A DNA stretch of 64,000 nt from Blastococcus sp. TF02A-30 (GCF_003319185.1 NZ_QOHJ01000003.1:429398-493397), one strand, 5' to 3'; numbered from the stretch's first letter, positions 14,468-23,344 are shown. Program-made: numbers and translations. The notes: a model not told the origin generated them from the letters alone.

Positions 14468-15805
14468 GTGTCCCCTGAGATCGTCACCATCATCGGCCTG
14501 GTCGTGATCTTCGCGATCGCGACCTTCCTCCCGATCAACATGGGGGCGCTGGCCTTCACGGCCGCCTTCGTCATCGGCACCCTCTCGGTGGGGCTGTCCA
14601 CCGACGACATCCTCGGCGGCTTCCCGGCCGAGCTGGTGGTGACGCTGATCGGCGTCACGTACCTGTTCGCGATCGCGCAGAACAACGGCACGGTCGACCT
14701 GCTGGTCAGGGGCGCGGTCCGGATGGTGGGCGGCCACGTGGCCGCGATCCCGTGGATCATGTTCGCGGTCACCGCGCTGCTCACCGCGATCGGCGCCCTC
14801 TCCCCCGCCGCGGTCGCGATCATCGCCCCGATCGCCCTGACGTTCGCCGCGCGGCACGACATCAGCCCGCTGCTGATGGGCATGATGGTCATCCACGGCG
14901 CCCAGGGCGGCGGCTTCTCGCCGATCAGCGTCTACGGCGTCACGGTCAACACGATCGTCGAGGACGAGGGGCTGCAGGGCAGCCCGGTCACCGTCTTCCT
15001 GGGCAGCCTGTTCTTCAACCTCGCCATCGCGCTGGTGCTGTTCTTCGTGCTCGGCGGACGTCAGCTGCTCGGCCGCAAGGTGGCGGTCGCCTTCCCCGCG
15101 GCCGGGCCCGACGAGGAGACGACGGTGCGCGGCCACGGGGCCGCGCCCGGCCCGGCGGTGGGCGGTGGGGACGACGCGGCCCTCGACGGGGGCGAGGCCG
15201 CGCCGAAGGTCGGCATCGACCAGGTCATGACCCTCGTCGGGCTGGCCGCCGTCGCCGTGCTGGCCCTGGTCTTCGACATCAACATCGGCTTCCTCGCCAT
15301 CACCGTCGCCACGGTCCTGGCGCTGTTCGCGGCCGCCCGCCACAAGGGCGCGGTCAGCCAGATCAGCTGGTCGACGGTGCTGCTCATCGCCGGCGTGCTC
15401 AGCTACGTCTTCGTGCTGCAGGAGGCGGGCACGATCGACTACGTCGGCGAGGCGGTCATCGGGCTCGGCGTGCCGCTGCTGATCGCGCTGCTGCTGGCCT
15501 ACATCGGCGGCATCGTGTCGGCGTTCGCCTCGTCGACGGCGATCATCGGCGTCGCCATCGCGCTGGCGGTGCCGTTCCTGCAGGACGGCGACATCGGCAC
15601 GGTCGGCGTGATCGTCGCCCTGTCGGTGGCCTCCACCATCGTCGACGTGAGCCCGTTCTCGACCAACGGGGCGCTGGTCCTGGCCAACGCGCAGGACGTC
15701 GACCGCGACCGCTTCTACAAGCAGATCCTCGCCTACTCCGGCATCGTCGTGGCCGTCGGACCGCTGCTGGCCTGGCTGGTGTTCGTCGTCCCCGGCTGGC
15801 TCTGA
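14468..15805 (+). CDS. SLC13/MatC-like dicarboxylate carrier
   Basis: A membrane carrier of 445 residues in the ion-transporter superfamily, closest to the MatC N-terminal (malonate/dicarboxylate carrier) group. About twelve hydrophobic segments surround a hydrophilic central loop at residues 200-255. The loop is acidic and Gly/Ala-rich (GPDEETTVRGHGAAPG). Hairpin-like motifs GAQGGGFSPISVYG and VDVSPFSTNGAL resemble the paired substrate-binding hairpins. GTG at 14468 follows GGGAG; GTG 14453 is less well placed. It is followed 83 bases later by a CoA-transferase and a carboxyltransferase, suggesting uptake and CoA activation of a small dicarboxylate such as malonate. That substrate is inference. 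Confidence 0.82.
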   Translation: MSPEIVTIIGLVVIFAIATFLPINMGALAFTAAFVIGTLSVGLSTDDILGGFPAELVVTLIGVTYLFAIAQNNGTVDLLVRGAVRMVGGHVAAIPWIMFAVTALLTAIGALSPAAVAIIAPIALTFAARHDISPLLMGMMVIHGAQGGGFSPISVYGVTVNTIVEDEGLQGSPVTVFLGSLFFNLAIALVLFFVLGGRQLLGRKVAVAFPAAGPDEETTVRGHGAAPGPAVGGGDDAALDGGEAAPKVGIDQVMTLVGLAAVAVLALVFDINIGFLAITVATVLALFAAARHKGAVSQISWSTVLLIAGVLSYVFVLQEAGTIDYVGEAVIGLGVPLLIALLLAYIGGIVSAFASSTAIIGVAIALAVPFLQDGDIGTVGVIVALSVASTIVDVSPFSTNGALVLANAQDVDRDRFYKQILAYSGIVVAVGPLLAWLVFVVPGWL

Positions 15806-15826
15806 CGGGCCTCTGGCCAGATTTAC

Positions 15827-15838
15827 CTCAGCGCTGAG
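15827..15838. promoter_or_regulatory. Candidate operator upstream of CoA-transferase
   Basis: CTCAGCGCTGAG is a perfect 12-bp palindrome 50 bases before the ATG at 15889, in an AT-richer patch (TTTACCTCAG...). It could be the site of the MarR protein encoded at 18600-19091. Not tested. Confidence 0.4.
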
Positions 15839-15888
15839 ACACTTTGCGGGTGCCGCCGCCGGAGCCGCACCGAGCGAGGGAGAGATCC

Positions 15889-17079
15889 ATGACCGGACCG
15901 CTGGACGGCGTGCTCGTCGTCGACCTGACCCGGGCCCTGGCCGGCCCCCACGCGGCGATGATGCTGGGCGACCTGGGCGCGCGGGTGATCAAGGTGGAGA
16001 ACCCGGGCAGCGGGGACGACACCCGCGGTTGGGGGCCGCCGTTCGTGCAACCCGACTCGGGTGACCGGGAGTCGACGTACTTCCTGTCGGCCAACCGCAA
16101 CAAGGAGTCGATCACCCTCGACCTCAAGGACGAGGGCGACAAGGCGCTGCTCACCGAGCTGCTCCGCCGCGCCGACGTGCTCATGGAGAACTTCCGGCCC
16201 GGCACCCTGGCCCGGCTCGGCTTCGGCACCGACGTGCTGGCCGACCTGAACCCGCGCCTGGTGCAGCTGTCGATCAGCGGCTTCGGCCACGACGGCCCCG
16301 AGGGCGGCCGGGCCGGCTACGACCAGATCGCCCAGGGCGAGGCGGGGCTCATGTCGCTGACCGGGCCCGGTCCGGAGGACCCGCAGCGGGTCGGCGTCCC
16401 GATCGGCGACCTGCTGGCCGGGATGTACGGCGCCTACGGCGTGCTCGCCGCGCTGATGGAGCGGGAGCGGACCGGCCGCGGCCAGGTGGTGCGCACCTCG
16501 CTGCTGGCCTCGATCGTCGGCGTGCACGCCTTCCAGGGGACGGCGTGGACGGTCGGCGGCACGGTCGGCCGCGCGCAGGGCAACCACCACCCCTCGATCG
16601 CGCCGTACGGGCTGTTCCACTGCAAGGGCGGCAGCGTGCAGCTGTCCTGCGGCAGCGAGTCGCTGTGGCGCAAGCTCTGCGCCGAGTTCGGGCTGGACGC
16701 CGAGGCCCCGGGCTTCGCGACCAACGGCGAGCGGGTCGACCGCCGCCAGGAGGTCATCGCGCTGCTCGAGGGCGCGTTCGCCGACATCTCCCCCGAGGAC
16801 CTGCTCGCCCGGCTGGCCGCGGCCGGCATCCCGGCGGGCAAGGTGCGCACCATCGACGAGGTCTACACCTGGGACCAGACGCTGTCCCAGGGCCTGCTGG
16901 TCGACGTCGACCACGCGACCCTCGGCCGCCTGCAGCTGCCCGGCCCGCCGCTGCGGTTCTTCACCCCCGGCCCGGACGGCGAGACCGAGACCACCCGCCG
17001 CGACCACGCCGCCCCGCCGGTGCTCGGCGCCGACGGCGACGCCATCCGCGCCTGGCTGTCCGGGGACGAGACCCCGTGA
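15889..17079 (+). CDS. CaiB/BaiF (family III) CoA-transferase
   Basis: A family III CoA-transferase of 396 residues that exchanges CoA between acyl-CoA and a free acid through a mixed-anhydride/thioester mechanism. LDGVLVVDLTRALAGPHAAMMLGDLGARVIKVENP is the classic N-terminal motif. The conserved catalytic Asp is expected in QPDSGDRESTYFLSANRNKESITLDLK or shortly after it, by family comparison. DVLMENFRPGTLARLG, GFGHDGPEGGRAGYDQIAQGEAGLMS and HHPSIAPYGLF follow in the normal order. ATG at 15889 has GAGGGAGAG six to fourteen bases upstream. The stop overlaps the next GTG (GTGA), so the pair is translationally coupled. Substrate unknown. Confidence 0.92.
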   Translation: MTGPLDGVLVVDLTRALAGPHAAMMLGDLGARVIKVENPGSGDDTRGWGPPFVQPDSGDRESTYFLSANRNKESITLDLKDEGDKALLTELLRRADVLMENFRPGTLARLGFGTDVLADLNPRLVQLSISGFGHDGPEGGRAGYDQIAQGEAGLMSLTGPGPEDPQRVGVPIGDLLAGMYGAYGVLAALMERERTGRGQVVRTSLLASIVGVHAFQGTAWTVGGTVGRAQGNHHPSIAPYGLFHCKGGSVQLSCGSESLWRKLCAEFGLDAEAPGFATNGERVDRRQEVIALLEGAFADISPEDLLARLAAAGIPAGKVRTIDEVYTWDQTLSQGLLVDVDHATLGRLQLPGPPLRFFTPGPDGETETTRRDHAAPPVLGADGDAIRAWLSGDETP

Positions 17080-18596
17080 GCGAGCGCCGCGACGCCCGCG
17101 CGCTGCGCGACCTGGTCCTCGACCCCGGCTCGTGGCAGTCGTGGGACTCCCCCGTCCCCCGGCGCGACGTGCCCGAGGACTACGCCCGCGACCTGGCGAG
17201 GGCCGCGGAGAAGACCCGCCAGGACGAGTCGATCATCACCGGCGAGGGCCGGCTGCGCGGCCGCCGCGTGGCCGTGGTCGCCGGGGAGTTCGGCTTCCTG
17301 GCCGGCTCCATCGGCGTGGCCGCGGCCGAGCGGCTGATCGCCGCGGTCGAGCGGGCCACCGACGAGGGGCTGCCGCTGCTGGCCGCCCCGGTGTCCGGCG
17401 GCACCCGCATGCAGGAGGGCACGGTCGCGTTCCTGCAGATGATCGGCATCACCGCAGCGATCGCCCGGCACAAGGAGGCCGGGCTGCCGTACCTCGTGTA
17501 CCTGCGCCACCCCACGTTCGGCGGCGTGCTGGCCTCCTGGGGGTCGACCGGGCACGTCACGATCGCCGAACCCGGCGCCTCGATCGGCTTCCTCGGACCG
17601 CGCGTCTACGAGGCGCTCTACGGGGAGAAGTTCCCCGAGGGCGTGCAGACCGCCGAGCACATGGCCGAGCTCGGCCTGATCGACGCCGTCGTCCCGCACG
17701 AGGAGATCGCCGACGTCGCCGACCGGGCGCTGCGCGTGCTGGCCGCCCGCCAGACCTGGCACGTCGACGTCCGCGGCGCCGAGCGCCCCGGGCCCGAGGA
17801 CGGCACCGACGCCGACGACCCCGAGGACCACCGCAGCGCCTGGGACGTGGTCACCGCGTCGCGGCGGCAGGACCGGCCCGGTGTCCGGCGGCTGCTGCGG
17901 ACCGCGGCCACCGACGTCGTCGGGCTGTCGGGCACCGGCGCCGGCGAGAAGGACCCCGGCCTGCTGCTGGCGCTGGCCCGCTTCGGCGGTGCACCGTGCG
18001 TGGTCCTGGGGCAGGACCGGCGCGGTCAGTCGATGTCGGCGCCGCTGGGCCCGGCGGCGCTGCGCGAGGCGCGGCGCGGCATGCACCTGGCGCAGGAGCT
18101 GCGGCTGCCGCTGGTCACGCTGATCGACACCCCCGGCGCGGCGCTGTCCCAGGAGGCCGAGGAGGGCGGGCTGGCCGGCGAGATCGCCCGCTGCCTGGAG
18201 GACCTCGTGATGCTCAAGGCGCCGACGCTGGCGGTGCTGCTCGGTCAGGGCACCGGCGGCGGGGCGCTGGCGCTGGTCCCGGCCGACCGGGTGCTGGCCG
18301 CGGCCAACGGCTGGCTCGGCCCGCTGCCGCCCGAGGGCGCCTCGGCGATCGTGCACCGCACGATCGACCGCGCCGGCGAGATGGCCGCGAACCAGGGCGT
18401 GCGGGCCACCGACCTCTGGCGGGCCGGGATCGTCGACCGGGTGGTGCCGGAGCGGCCGGACGCCGCGGACGAGCCGGTGGAGTTCTGCCGCCGGCTGGGC
18501 CGGGTGCTCGGCGAGGAGCTGGCCGGGCTGCTCGGCCGCGACGACACCGAGCGCTTCCGCAGCCGGCTGCACCGCTACCGGCACCTGGGCCGGTAG
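17076..18596 (+). CDS. Fused AccD-AccA-like carboxyltransferase
   Basis: A 506-residue protein with two carboxyltransferase (crotonase-fold) halves, like the beta subunits of acyl-CoA carboxylases. The N-terminal half has GEFGFLAGSIGVAAAERLI and APVSGGTRMQEG, matching AccD but without its zinc finger. The C-terminal half has LPLVTLIDTPGAALSQEAEE and GQGTGGGALALVPADRVLA, matching AccA. Normal function is carboxyl transfer from biotin to acyl-CoA. No biotin carboxylase or carrier gene is in the window, so it may use unlinked subunits or act as a decarboxylase component. It overlaps the CoA-transferase stop by four bases and is convergent with a MarR gene three bases away. Confidence 0.85.
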   Translation: MSERRDARALRDLVLDPGSWQSWDSPVPRRDVPEDYARDLARAAEKTRQDESIITGEGRLRGRRVAVVAGEFGFLAGSIGVAAAERLIAAVERATDEGLPLLAAPVSGGTRMQEGTVAFLQMIGITAAIARHKEAGLPYLVYLRHPTFGGVLASWGSTGHVTIAEPGASIGFLGPRVYEALYGEKFPEGVQTAEHMAELGLIDAVVPHEEIADVADRALRVLAARQTWHVDVRGAERPGPEDGTDADDPEDHRSAWDVVTASRRQDRPGVRRLLRTAATDVVGLSGTGAGEKDPGLLLALARFGGAPCVVLGQDRRGQSMSAPLGPAALREARRGMHLAQELRLPLVTLIDTPGAALSQEAEEGGLAGEIARCLEDLVMLKAPTLAVLLGQGTGGGALALVPADRVLAAANGWLGPLPPEGASAIVHRTIDRAGEMAANQGVRATDLWRAGIVDRVVPERPDAADEPVEFCRRLGRVLGEELAGLLGRDDTERFRSRLHRYRHLGR

Positions 18597-18599
18597 CGG

Positions 18600-19091
18600 T
18601 CAGGCCTGCAGCTCGTCGCCCTCCCGCAGCCGCAGGCTGTGGTCGGGGTCGAGGCGCTCGAGGACGGCCTCGAGCGCCTCGCCGAGGGCCGCCGCCTGCC
18701 CGGCGGTCAGCGGGTCGAACACCGCCTCCCGGACGGCGTCGACGTGCCCCGGGGCGAGCTTGACGACGACGTCCCAGCCGGCGTCGGTGAGGACGGCGAC
18801 GTTCCCGCGCCCGTCCTCGGCGGAGCGCTCGCGCCGCACCCAGCCGCGCTCCTCGAGCCGGGCGACGGTGTGCGACAGCCGGCTCTGCGACTGGTTCGCC
18901 CGCCGTGCCAGGTCGCTCATCCGCCGGCTGCGGTCGGGCGCCTCGGACAGCATCGCGAGGACCACGTAGGCCGCGTGGCTGATCCCGGCGTCGCGCTGGA
19001 GCTGCGCGTCGAGCACCCGGGGCAGGAGCTCGGCCACCGACAGCCAGGCCCGCCAGGTCCGCTGCTGCTGCTCGTCCAGCCACTGCGTCAC
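18600..19091 (-). CDS. MarR-family transcriptional regulator
   Basis: A 163-residue winged-helix dimeric regulator. The DNA-binding core is MSDLARRANQSQSRLSHTVARLEERGWVRRERSAEDGRGNVAVLTDAG, with the recognition helix at about residues 66-78 and a wing containing DGRGN. N- and C-terminal helices form the dimer. ATG at 19091. It is convergent with the carboxyltransferase gene (three-base gap) and is the natural candidate regulator of the MatC/CoA-transferase/carboxyltransferase genes, possibly through the palindrome at 15827-15838. That link is inference. Confidence 0.9.
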   Translation of the reverse strand: MTQWLDEQQQRTWRAWLSVAELLPRVLDAQLQRDAGISHAAYVVLAMLSEAPDRSRRMSDLARRANQSQSRLSHTVARLEERGWVRRERSAEDGRGNVAVLTDAGWDVVVKLAPGHVDAVREAVFDPLTAGQAAALGEALEAVLERLDPDHSLRLREGDELQA

Positions 19092-19114
19092 CGGGCGACC
19101 GTACTGCGCGAGGT

Positions 19115-19855
19115 TCAGTCCCGGCGCCCGGCGCCCGCGGGGATGTCGCCGGTCTCGGCCAGCTCCCGGGCGATGTCGACCAGCTTGCGGTTGAGCTCCT
19201 GGGAGATCCGGGTGAGCAGGGCGAAGGACTGGTCGGCGGTGAGCTTGTGCCGCTCCATGAGGATGCCCTTGGCCTGGCCGATGAGGTCGCGGCTGCGCAT
19301 GCCCGCCCGCAGGTGCTCCTCGTGCTGGGCGCCGGCCAGGGCCACGGCGGCGTGCGAGGCGAAGACCTGCCCGATGTCCTCGGCCTCGTCGCCGAACGCG
19401 CGGGGTGCCCGGGCGTACAGGTTGAGCGCGCCGAGCTGGTCACCGATGACGAACAGCTGGAAGCACATCATCCCGCCGACGCCGATGTCCCGGGCCCGCC
19501 GCGACAGCTCGGGCCAGCGCTGGTCGGACGTGAGGTCGTCGACCCGGACGATCTCCTGGTCCCACACCGCGTCCAGGCACGGCCCCTGGCGCAGCTCCTG
19601 CTGGAGCAGGTCGACGTGGTGCGGGAGGTGCCCCGTGGCCGCCCGGGGCTCGATCCGCGCCCGGCCGATCACGTAGCTGATCCCGCACTCGTCGACCCCC
19701 GGCACGGTGAGGACCGCGGCGGCGGTGATGGCCTGGAGCGTCGCCTCGACGTCGCCGTGCTCGCCCTGCAGCTCCCGCGCGAGCCGGCTCATCGCGGCAC
19801 CGAGCTCGGCGGCCGGACCGCGTGTCCCCTGCCTTCCCGGAGCACCGCCCCCCAT
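19115..19855 (-). CDS. GAF and ANTAR domain protein
   Basis: A 246-residue signalling protein. A GAF domain occupies about residues 20-165 (GVDECGISYVIGRARIEPRAATG through LGALNLYARAPRAFGDEAEDIGQVFASHAAVAL). A C-terminal ANTAR RNA-binding domain spans about residues 175-235 (RDLIGQAKGILMERHKLTADQSFALLTRISQELNRKLVDIARELAETG). ANTAR proteins bind paired RNA hairpins and act as antiterminators. The motif I-G-Q-A-K-G-I-L-M is complete. ATG at 19855 has TAGGTT seven bases upstream and no Shine-Dalgarno, so the gene looks leaderless. Its RNA target is not visible nearby. Confidence 0.92.
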   Translation of the reverse strand: MGGGAPGRQGTRGPAAELGAAMSRLARELQGEHGDVEATLQAITAAAVLTVPGVDECGISYVIGRARIEPRAATGHLPHHVDLLQQELRQGPCLDAVWDQEIVRVDDLTSDQRWPELSRRARDIGVGGMMCFQLFVIGDQLGALNLYARAPRAFGDEAEDIGQVFASHAAVALAGAQHEEHLRAGMRSRDLIGQAKGILMERHKLTADQSFALLTRISQELNRKLVDIARELAETGDIPAGAGRRD

Positions 19856-19862
19856 GGGGCAC

Positions 19863-19868
19863 AACCTA
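19863..19868 (-). promoter_or_regulatory. -10 box, leaderless ANTAR gene
   Basis: TAGGTT on the minus strand, seven bases before the ATG at 19855. Confidence 0.5.
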
Positions 19869-19932
19869 CCGGCGGCGACGCCGGACGACACCGTCTCCTG
19901 CGCCGCCGCCGGCGGCCGCACCACGTCCCGGA

Positions 19933-22326
19933 TCAGGCGCCGACGTAGGCCGCCAGGTGCTGCCCGGTGAGAGTGGACCGGTCGGCCACCAGGTCGCCCG
20001 GCGTGCCCTCGAAGACCACCCGGCCGCCGTCGTGCCCGGCGCCGGGGCCCAGGTCGATGATCCAGTCGGCGTGCGCCATGACCGCCTGGTGGTGCTCGAT
20101 GACGATCACCGACCGGCCGCCGTCGACCAGCCGGTCGAGTAGGCCGAGCAGGTTCTCGACGTCGGCGAGGTGCAGGCCGGTGGTCGGCTCGTCCAGGACG
20201 TAGACCTCGCCCTTCTCCGCCATCTGCGCGGCCAGCTTCAACCGCTGCCGCTCACCTCCGGACAGCGTGGTGAGCGGCTGGCCGAGGGTGAGGTAGCCCA
20301 GGCCGACGTCGGCGAGCCGGTCGAGGATCGTGTGCGCGGCCGGCGTGCGGGCCTCGCCGGACGCGAAGAACTCCTCGGCCTCGCTGACGGGCATGGCCAG
20401 CACCTCGGCGATGTCCTTGCCGCCGAGGGTGTACTCGAGCACCGACGCCTGGAACCGCTTGCCCTCGCACTCCTCGCAGGGCGACTCGACGGTGGCCATG
20501 ACACCCAGCTCGGTGTAGATCACCCCGGCGCCGTTGCAGGTGGGGCAGGCGCCCTCGGAGTTGGAGCTGAACAGCGCCGGCTTCACGCCGTTGGCCTTGG
20601 CGAACGCCTTGCGGATCGGCTCGAGCAGCCCGGTGTAGGTGGCCGGGTTGCTCCGCCGCGACCCGCGGATCGCCCCCTGGTCGACCACCACGACGCCCTC
20701 GCGCGGCGCCACCGAGCCGTGGATCAGCGAGCTCTTGCCCGAGCCGGCCACCCCGGTGACCACGGTCAGGACCCCGAGCGGGATGTCGACGTCCACGTCC
20801 CGGAGGTTGTGCGTGCTCGCCCCGCGCACCTCGAGGGCGCCGGACGGCGTCCGCACCGCCGGCTTGAGCGCCACGCGGGTGTCGAGGTGCCGGCCGGTCA
20901 GCGTGCCGCTGGCGCGCAGCCCGTCGACGCTGCCCTGGTACACGATCTCGCCGCCGCCGGTCCCGGCTGCGGGGCCGAGGTCGACCACGTGGTCGGCGAT
21001 CGCGATGGTCTCCGGCTTGTGCTCGACGACGAGGACGGTGTTGCCCTTGTCGCGCAGCCGCAGCAGCAGGTCGTTCATCCGCTCGATGTCGTGCGGGTGC
21101 AGCCCGATGGTCGGCTCGTCGAAGACGTAGGTGACGTCGGTGAGCGAGGACCCGAGGTGGCGGATCATCTTGGTGCGCTGCGCCTCACCGCCGGAGAGGG
21201 TGCCCGCCGGCCGGTCGAGGGAGAGGTAGCCCAGGCCGATCTGGGCGAAGGAGTCGAGCAGGTGCTGCAGGCCGGCCAGCAGCGGGGCGACCGAGGGCTC
21301 GTCGAGCTCCCGCACCCAGGCGGCCAGGTCGCTGATCTGCATGGCGCAGAGCTCGGCGATGTTCTTGCCGCGGAGCCTCGAGCCCAACGCCTCCCTGGTG
21401 AGCCGGGTGCCCTCGCACTCCGGGCAGGTGGTGAAGGTGACGACCCGCTCGACGAAGCGCCGGACGTGCGGCTGCAGCGAGTCGACGTCCTTGGACAGCA
21501 TCGACTTCTGGACCTTCGGGATCACGCCCTCGTAGGTGAGGTTGATGCCCTCGACCTTGATCTTGGTCGGCTCCTCGTAGAGGAGGGTGTGCATCTCCTT
21601 CTTGGTGAACCTGCCGATCGGCTTGTCCAGGTCCAGGCCGACGCCCTGGAACAGCCGGCCGTACCAGCCCTCCATGCTGTAGCCGGGCACCATGAGGCCG
21701 CCCTCGTTCAGCGACCTGGAGGCGTCGTAGAGCGCCGTCAGGTCGAAGTCGTTGAGCGCGCCCATGCCCTCGCACTTCGGGCACATGCCGCCCAGGTAGA
21801 CGGCGTCGCGGACCACGCTCTTGTCGACCCGCCCGCCGGCCTTCTCGGTGCTCATCACCCCGCTGGCCCTGCGGGTCGGCACGTTGAAGGAGAAGGCGGT
21901 GGGCGGGCCGATGTGCGGCCGGCCGAGCCGGCTGAACAGGATGCGCAGCATCGCGTTGGCGTCGGTGGCGGTGCCGACGGTCGAGCGCGGGTTGGCGCCC
22001 ATCCGCTCCTGGTCGACGAGGATCGCCGTCGTCAGGCCCTCGAGGAGGTCCACCTCCGGGCGGGCGAGGTTCGGCATGAACCCCTGCACGAACGCGCTGT
22101 AGGTCTCGTTGATCATCCGCTGCGACTCGGCGGCGATCGTGTCGAAGACCAGCGAGCTCTTGCCCGATCCCGAGACGCCGGTGAACACCGTCAGCCGGCG
22201 CTTCGGGATCTCGACGCTGACGTCCTTGAGGTTGTTGACCCGCGCGCCCAGCACCCGGATGAGGTCGTGGCTGTCGGCGACGTGCCGCTCCGGCGCCTGC
22301 GGGTCGGTCGTCGTGGCCGTGCTCAT
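19933..22326 (-). CDS. UvrA-like ABC ATPase (class II, DrrC-type)
   Basis: A 797-residue UvrA paralogue with two ABC ATPase modules, shorter than the 940-970 residues of repair UvrA. Walker A motifs are GVSGSGKSS near residue 50 and GVAGSGKSS in the second half. Signatures LSGGEAQR and LSGGERQR, and Walker B VFDEPTIGLHPHD and VLDEPTTGLHLAD, are intact. Zinc-finger pairs CPKCEGMG/CPECEGTR and CPTCNGAG/CEECEGKR are present. The UvrB-binding domain seems reduced. This form occurs in actinobacteria with drug resistance, for example DrrC against daunorubicin, presumably removing DNA-bound compounds. ATG 22326 follows GGAGGA. It is not next to any biosynthetic genes. Confidence 0.9.
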   Translation of the reverse strand: MSTATTTDPQAPERHVADSHDLIRVLGARVNNLKDVSVEIPKRRLTVFTGVSGSGKSSLVFDTIAAESQRMINETYSAFVQGFMPNLARPEVDLLEGLTTAILVDQERMGANPRSTVGTATDANAMLRILFSRLGRPHIGPPTAFSFNVPTRRASGVMSTEKAGGRVDKSVVRDAVYLGGMCPKCEGMGALNDFDLTALYDASRSLNEGGLMVPGYSMEGWYGRLFQGVGLDLDKPIGRFTKKEMHTLLYEEPTKIKVEGINLTYEGVIPKVQKSMLSKDVDSLQPHVRRFVERVVTFTTCPECEGTRLTREALGSRLRGKNIAELCAMQISDLAAWVRELDEPSVAPLLAGLQHLLDSFAQIGLGYLSLDRPAGTLSGGEAQRTKMIRHLGSSLTDVTYVFDEPTIGLHPHDIERMNDLLLRLRDKGNTVLVVEHKPETIAIADHVVDLGPAAGTGGGEIVYQGSVDGLRASGTLTGRHLDTRVALKPAVRTPSGALEVRGASTHNLRDVDVDIPLGVLTVVTGVAGSGKSSLIHGSVAPREGVVVVDQGAIRGSRRSNPATYTGLLEPIRKAFAKANGVKPALFSSNSEGACPTCNGAGVIYTELGVMATVESPCEECEGKRFQASVLEYTLGGKDIAEVLAMPVSEAEEFFASGEARTPAAHTILDRLADVGLGYLTLGQPLTTLSGGERQRLKLAAQMAEKGEVYVLDEPTTGLHLADVENLLGLLDRLVDGGRSVIVIEHHQAVMAHADWIIDLGPGAGHDGGRVVFEGTPGDLVADRSTLTGQHLAAYVGA

Positions 22327-22414
22327 CGGTCCTCCAGCTGTCCAGGGATCGCGTCGCGGGTGACCGCTGTCTACCAGCGGTGTCCGACAGGGTGACTGCG
22401 CGAGCGGGCCGTTC

Positions 22415-22825
22415 TCAGCGCAGCTCCTGGATGCGGACGGTGTTGCCGGCGGGGTCCCGGAAGGCGCAGTCGCGGACGCCGTAGGGCTGGTCGGCCGGCT
22501 CCTGCATGACCTCGGCGCCGGTGGCCTGGATCCGGTCGAAGGCACCGTCGAGGTCCTTGGTCGCCAGGACGATGGAGGCGTAGGTGCCCTTGGCCATCAT
22601 CTCGGCGATGGTGCGCTTCTCGTCCTCGGTGATGCCCGGGTCGGCGGCCGGCGGGTGCAGCACGATCGTCGGCCCGGGCTGGGCCGGGGAGCCGATGGTC
22701 AGCCAGCGCATACCGCCGTAGCCGACGTCGTTGAGCAGCTCGAAGCCGAGCGCGTCCCGGTAGAAGGCCAGGGAGGCGTCGGGGTCGTCGTGCGGGAGGA
22801 AGGTGTGGTGGATGGTGATGTCCAT
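22415..22825 (-). CDS. VOC-family (glyoxalase/bleomycin-resistance fold) protein
   Basis: A 136-residue two-module VOC protein. MDITIHHTFLPHDDPDASLAFYRDALGFELLNDVGYGGMRWLTIG is the typical first beta-alpha-beta-beta-beta unit. The second ends DCAFRDPAGNTVRIQEL, the usual metal-ligand strand region. Function within the superfamily cannot be decided; DUF-type VOC proteins like this are often annotated as bleomycin-resistance-like. The start lies five bases beyond the stop of the AraC-type gene upstream (same strand), so the two form an operon and the regulator probably responds to the same compound. Confidence 0.85.
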   Translation of the reverse strand: MDITIHHTFLPHDDPDASLAFYRDALGFELLNDVGYGGMRWLTIGSPAQPGPTIVLHPPAADPGITEDEKRTIAEMMAKGTYASIVLATKDLDGAFDRIQATGAEVMQEPADQPYGVRDCAFRDPAGNTVRIQELR

Positions 22826-22830
22826 GGCGA

Positions 22831-23271
22831 TCACGCTAGGGACGGCGCCGCGACCTGCGCTTCTCGATTCCTGACCGGTCTGGTGACCTGCTTGGCCACG
22901 CACGACGGGATGCCCTCGGCGGCGGCCGCGACCTCCCGGCGGTAGACGCTGGGCGGCACGCCGACCAGCTCGGTGAAGCGGGTGCTGAAGGTGCCCAGGG
23001 ACGAGCAGCCGACGGCGAAGCAGACCTCGGTGACGCTGAGGTCGCCGCGCCGGAGCAGCGCCATCGCCCGCTCGATGCGGCGGGTCATCAGGTACGCGTA
23101 GGGCGACTCCCCGTACGCCGCCCTGAACGCCCGGGACAGGTGGCCGGCCGACATGTGCGCGCCGCGGGCGAGCGCCTCGACGTCCAGGGGCTGCGCGTAC
23201 TCCCGGTCCATCCGGTCGCGGACCCGGCGCAGCCGGGCGCGGTCCGCGAGGTGGGGCGGCCGCTCGGTCAC
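22831..23271 (-). CDS. AraC-family transcriptional regulator (HTH only)
   Basis: A 146-residue AraC/XylS protein reduced to the two helix-turn-helix DNA-binding module, with no ligand-binding domain. RVRDRMDREYAQPLDVEALARGAHMSAGHLSRAFRAAYGESPYAYLMTRRIERAMALLRRGDLSVTEVCFAVGCSSLGTFSTRFTELVGVPPSVYRR includes both HTH units and the conserved F-x-x-x-G-x-x-P-x-x-Y-R end. GTG at 23271. It is coupled to the VOC gene downstream (five-base gap). Such AraC-VOC pairs are common in actinobacteria; their inducer is unknown. Confidence 0.88.
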   Translation of the reverse strand: MTERPPHLADRARLRRVRDRMDREYAQPLDVEALARGAHMSAGHLSRAFRAAYGESPYAYLMTRRIERAMALLRRGDLSVTEVCFAVGCSSLGTFSTRFTELVGVPPSVYRREVAAAAEGIPSCVAKQVTRPVRNREAQVAAPSLA

Positions 23272-23344
23272 GCCGGTGATCGTGCCGCACCACCGGCACG
23301 GGTGTCAGCCCCGTGGCGACGGTCCCGGCGCCGGGCTCCGGTGG

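Noticed and set aside
20170..22395. Long frame on the plus strand opposite the UvrA-like gene
   Set aside because: Mirror of the real coding strand; the UvrA motifs are unambiguous on the minus strand.
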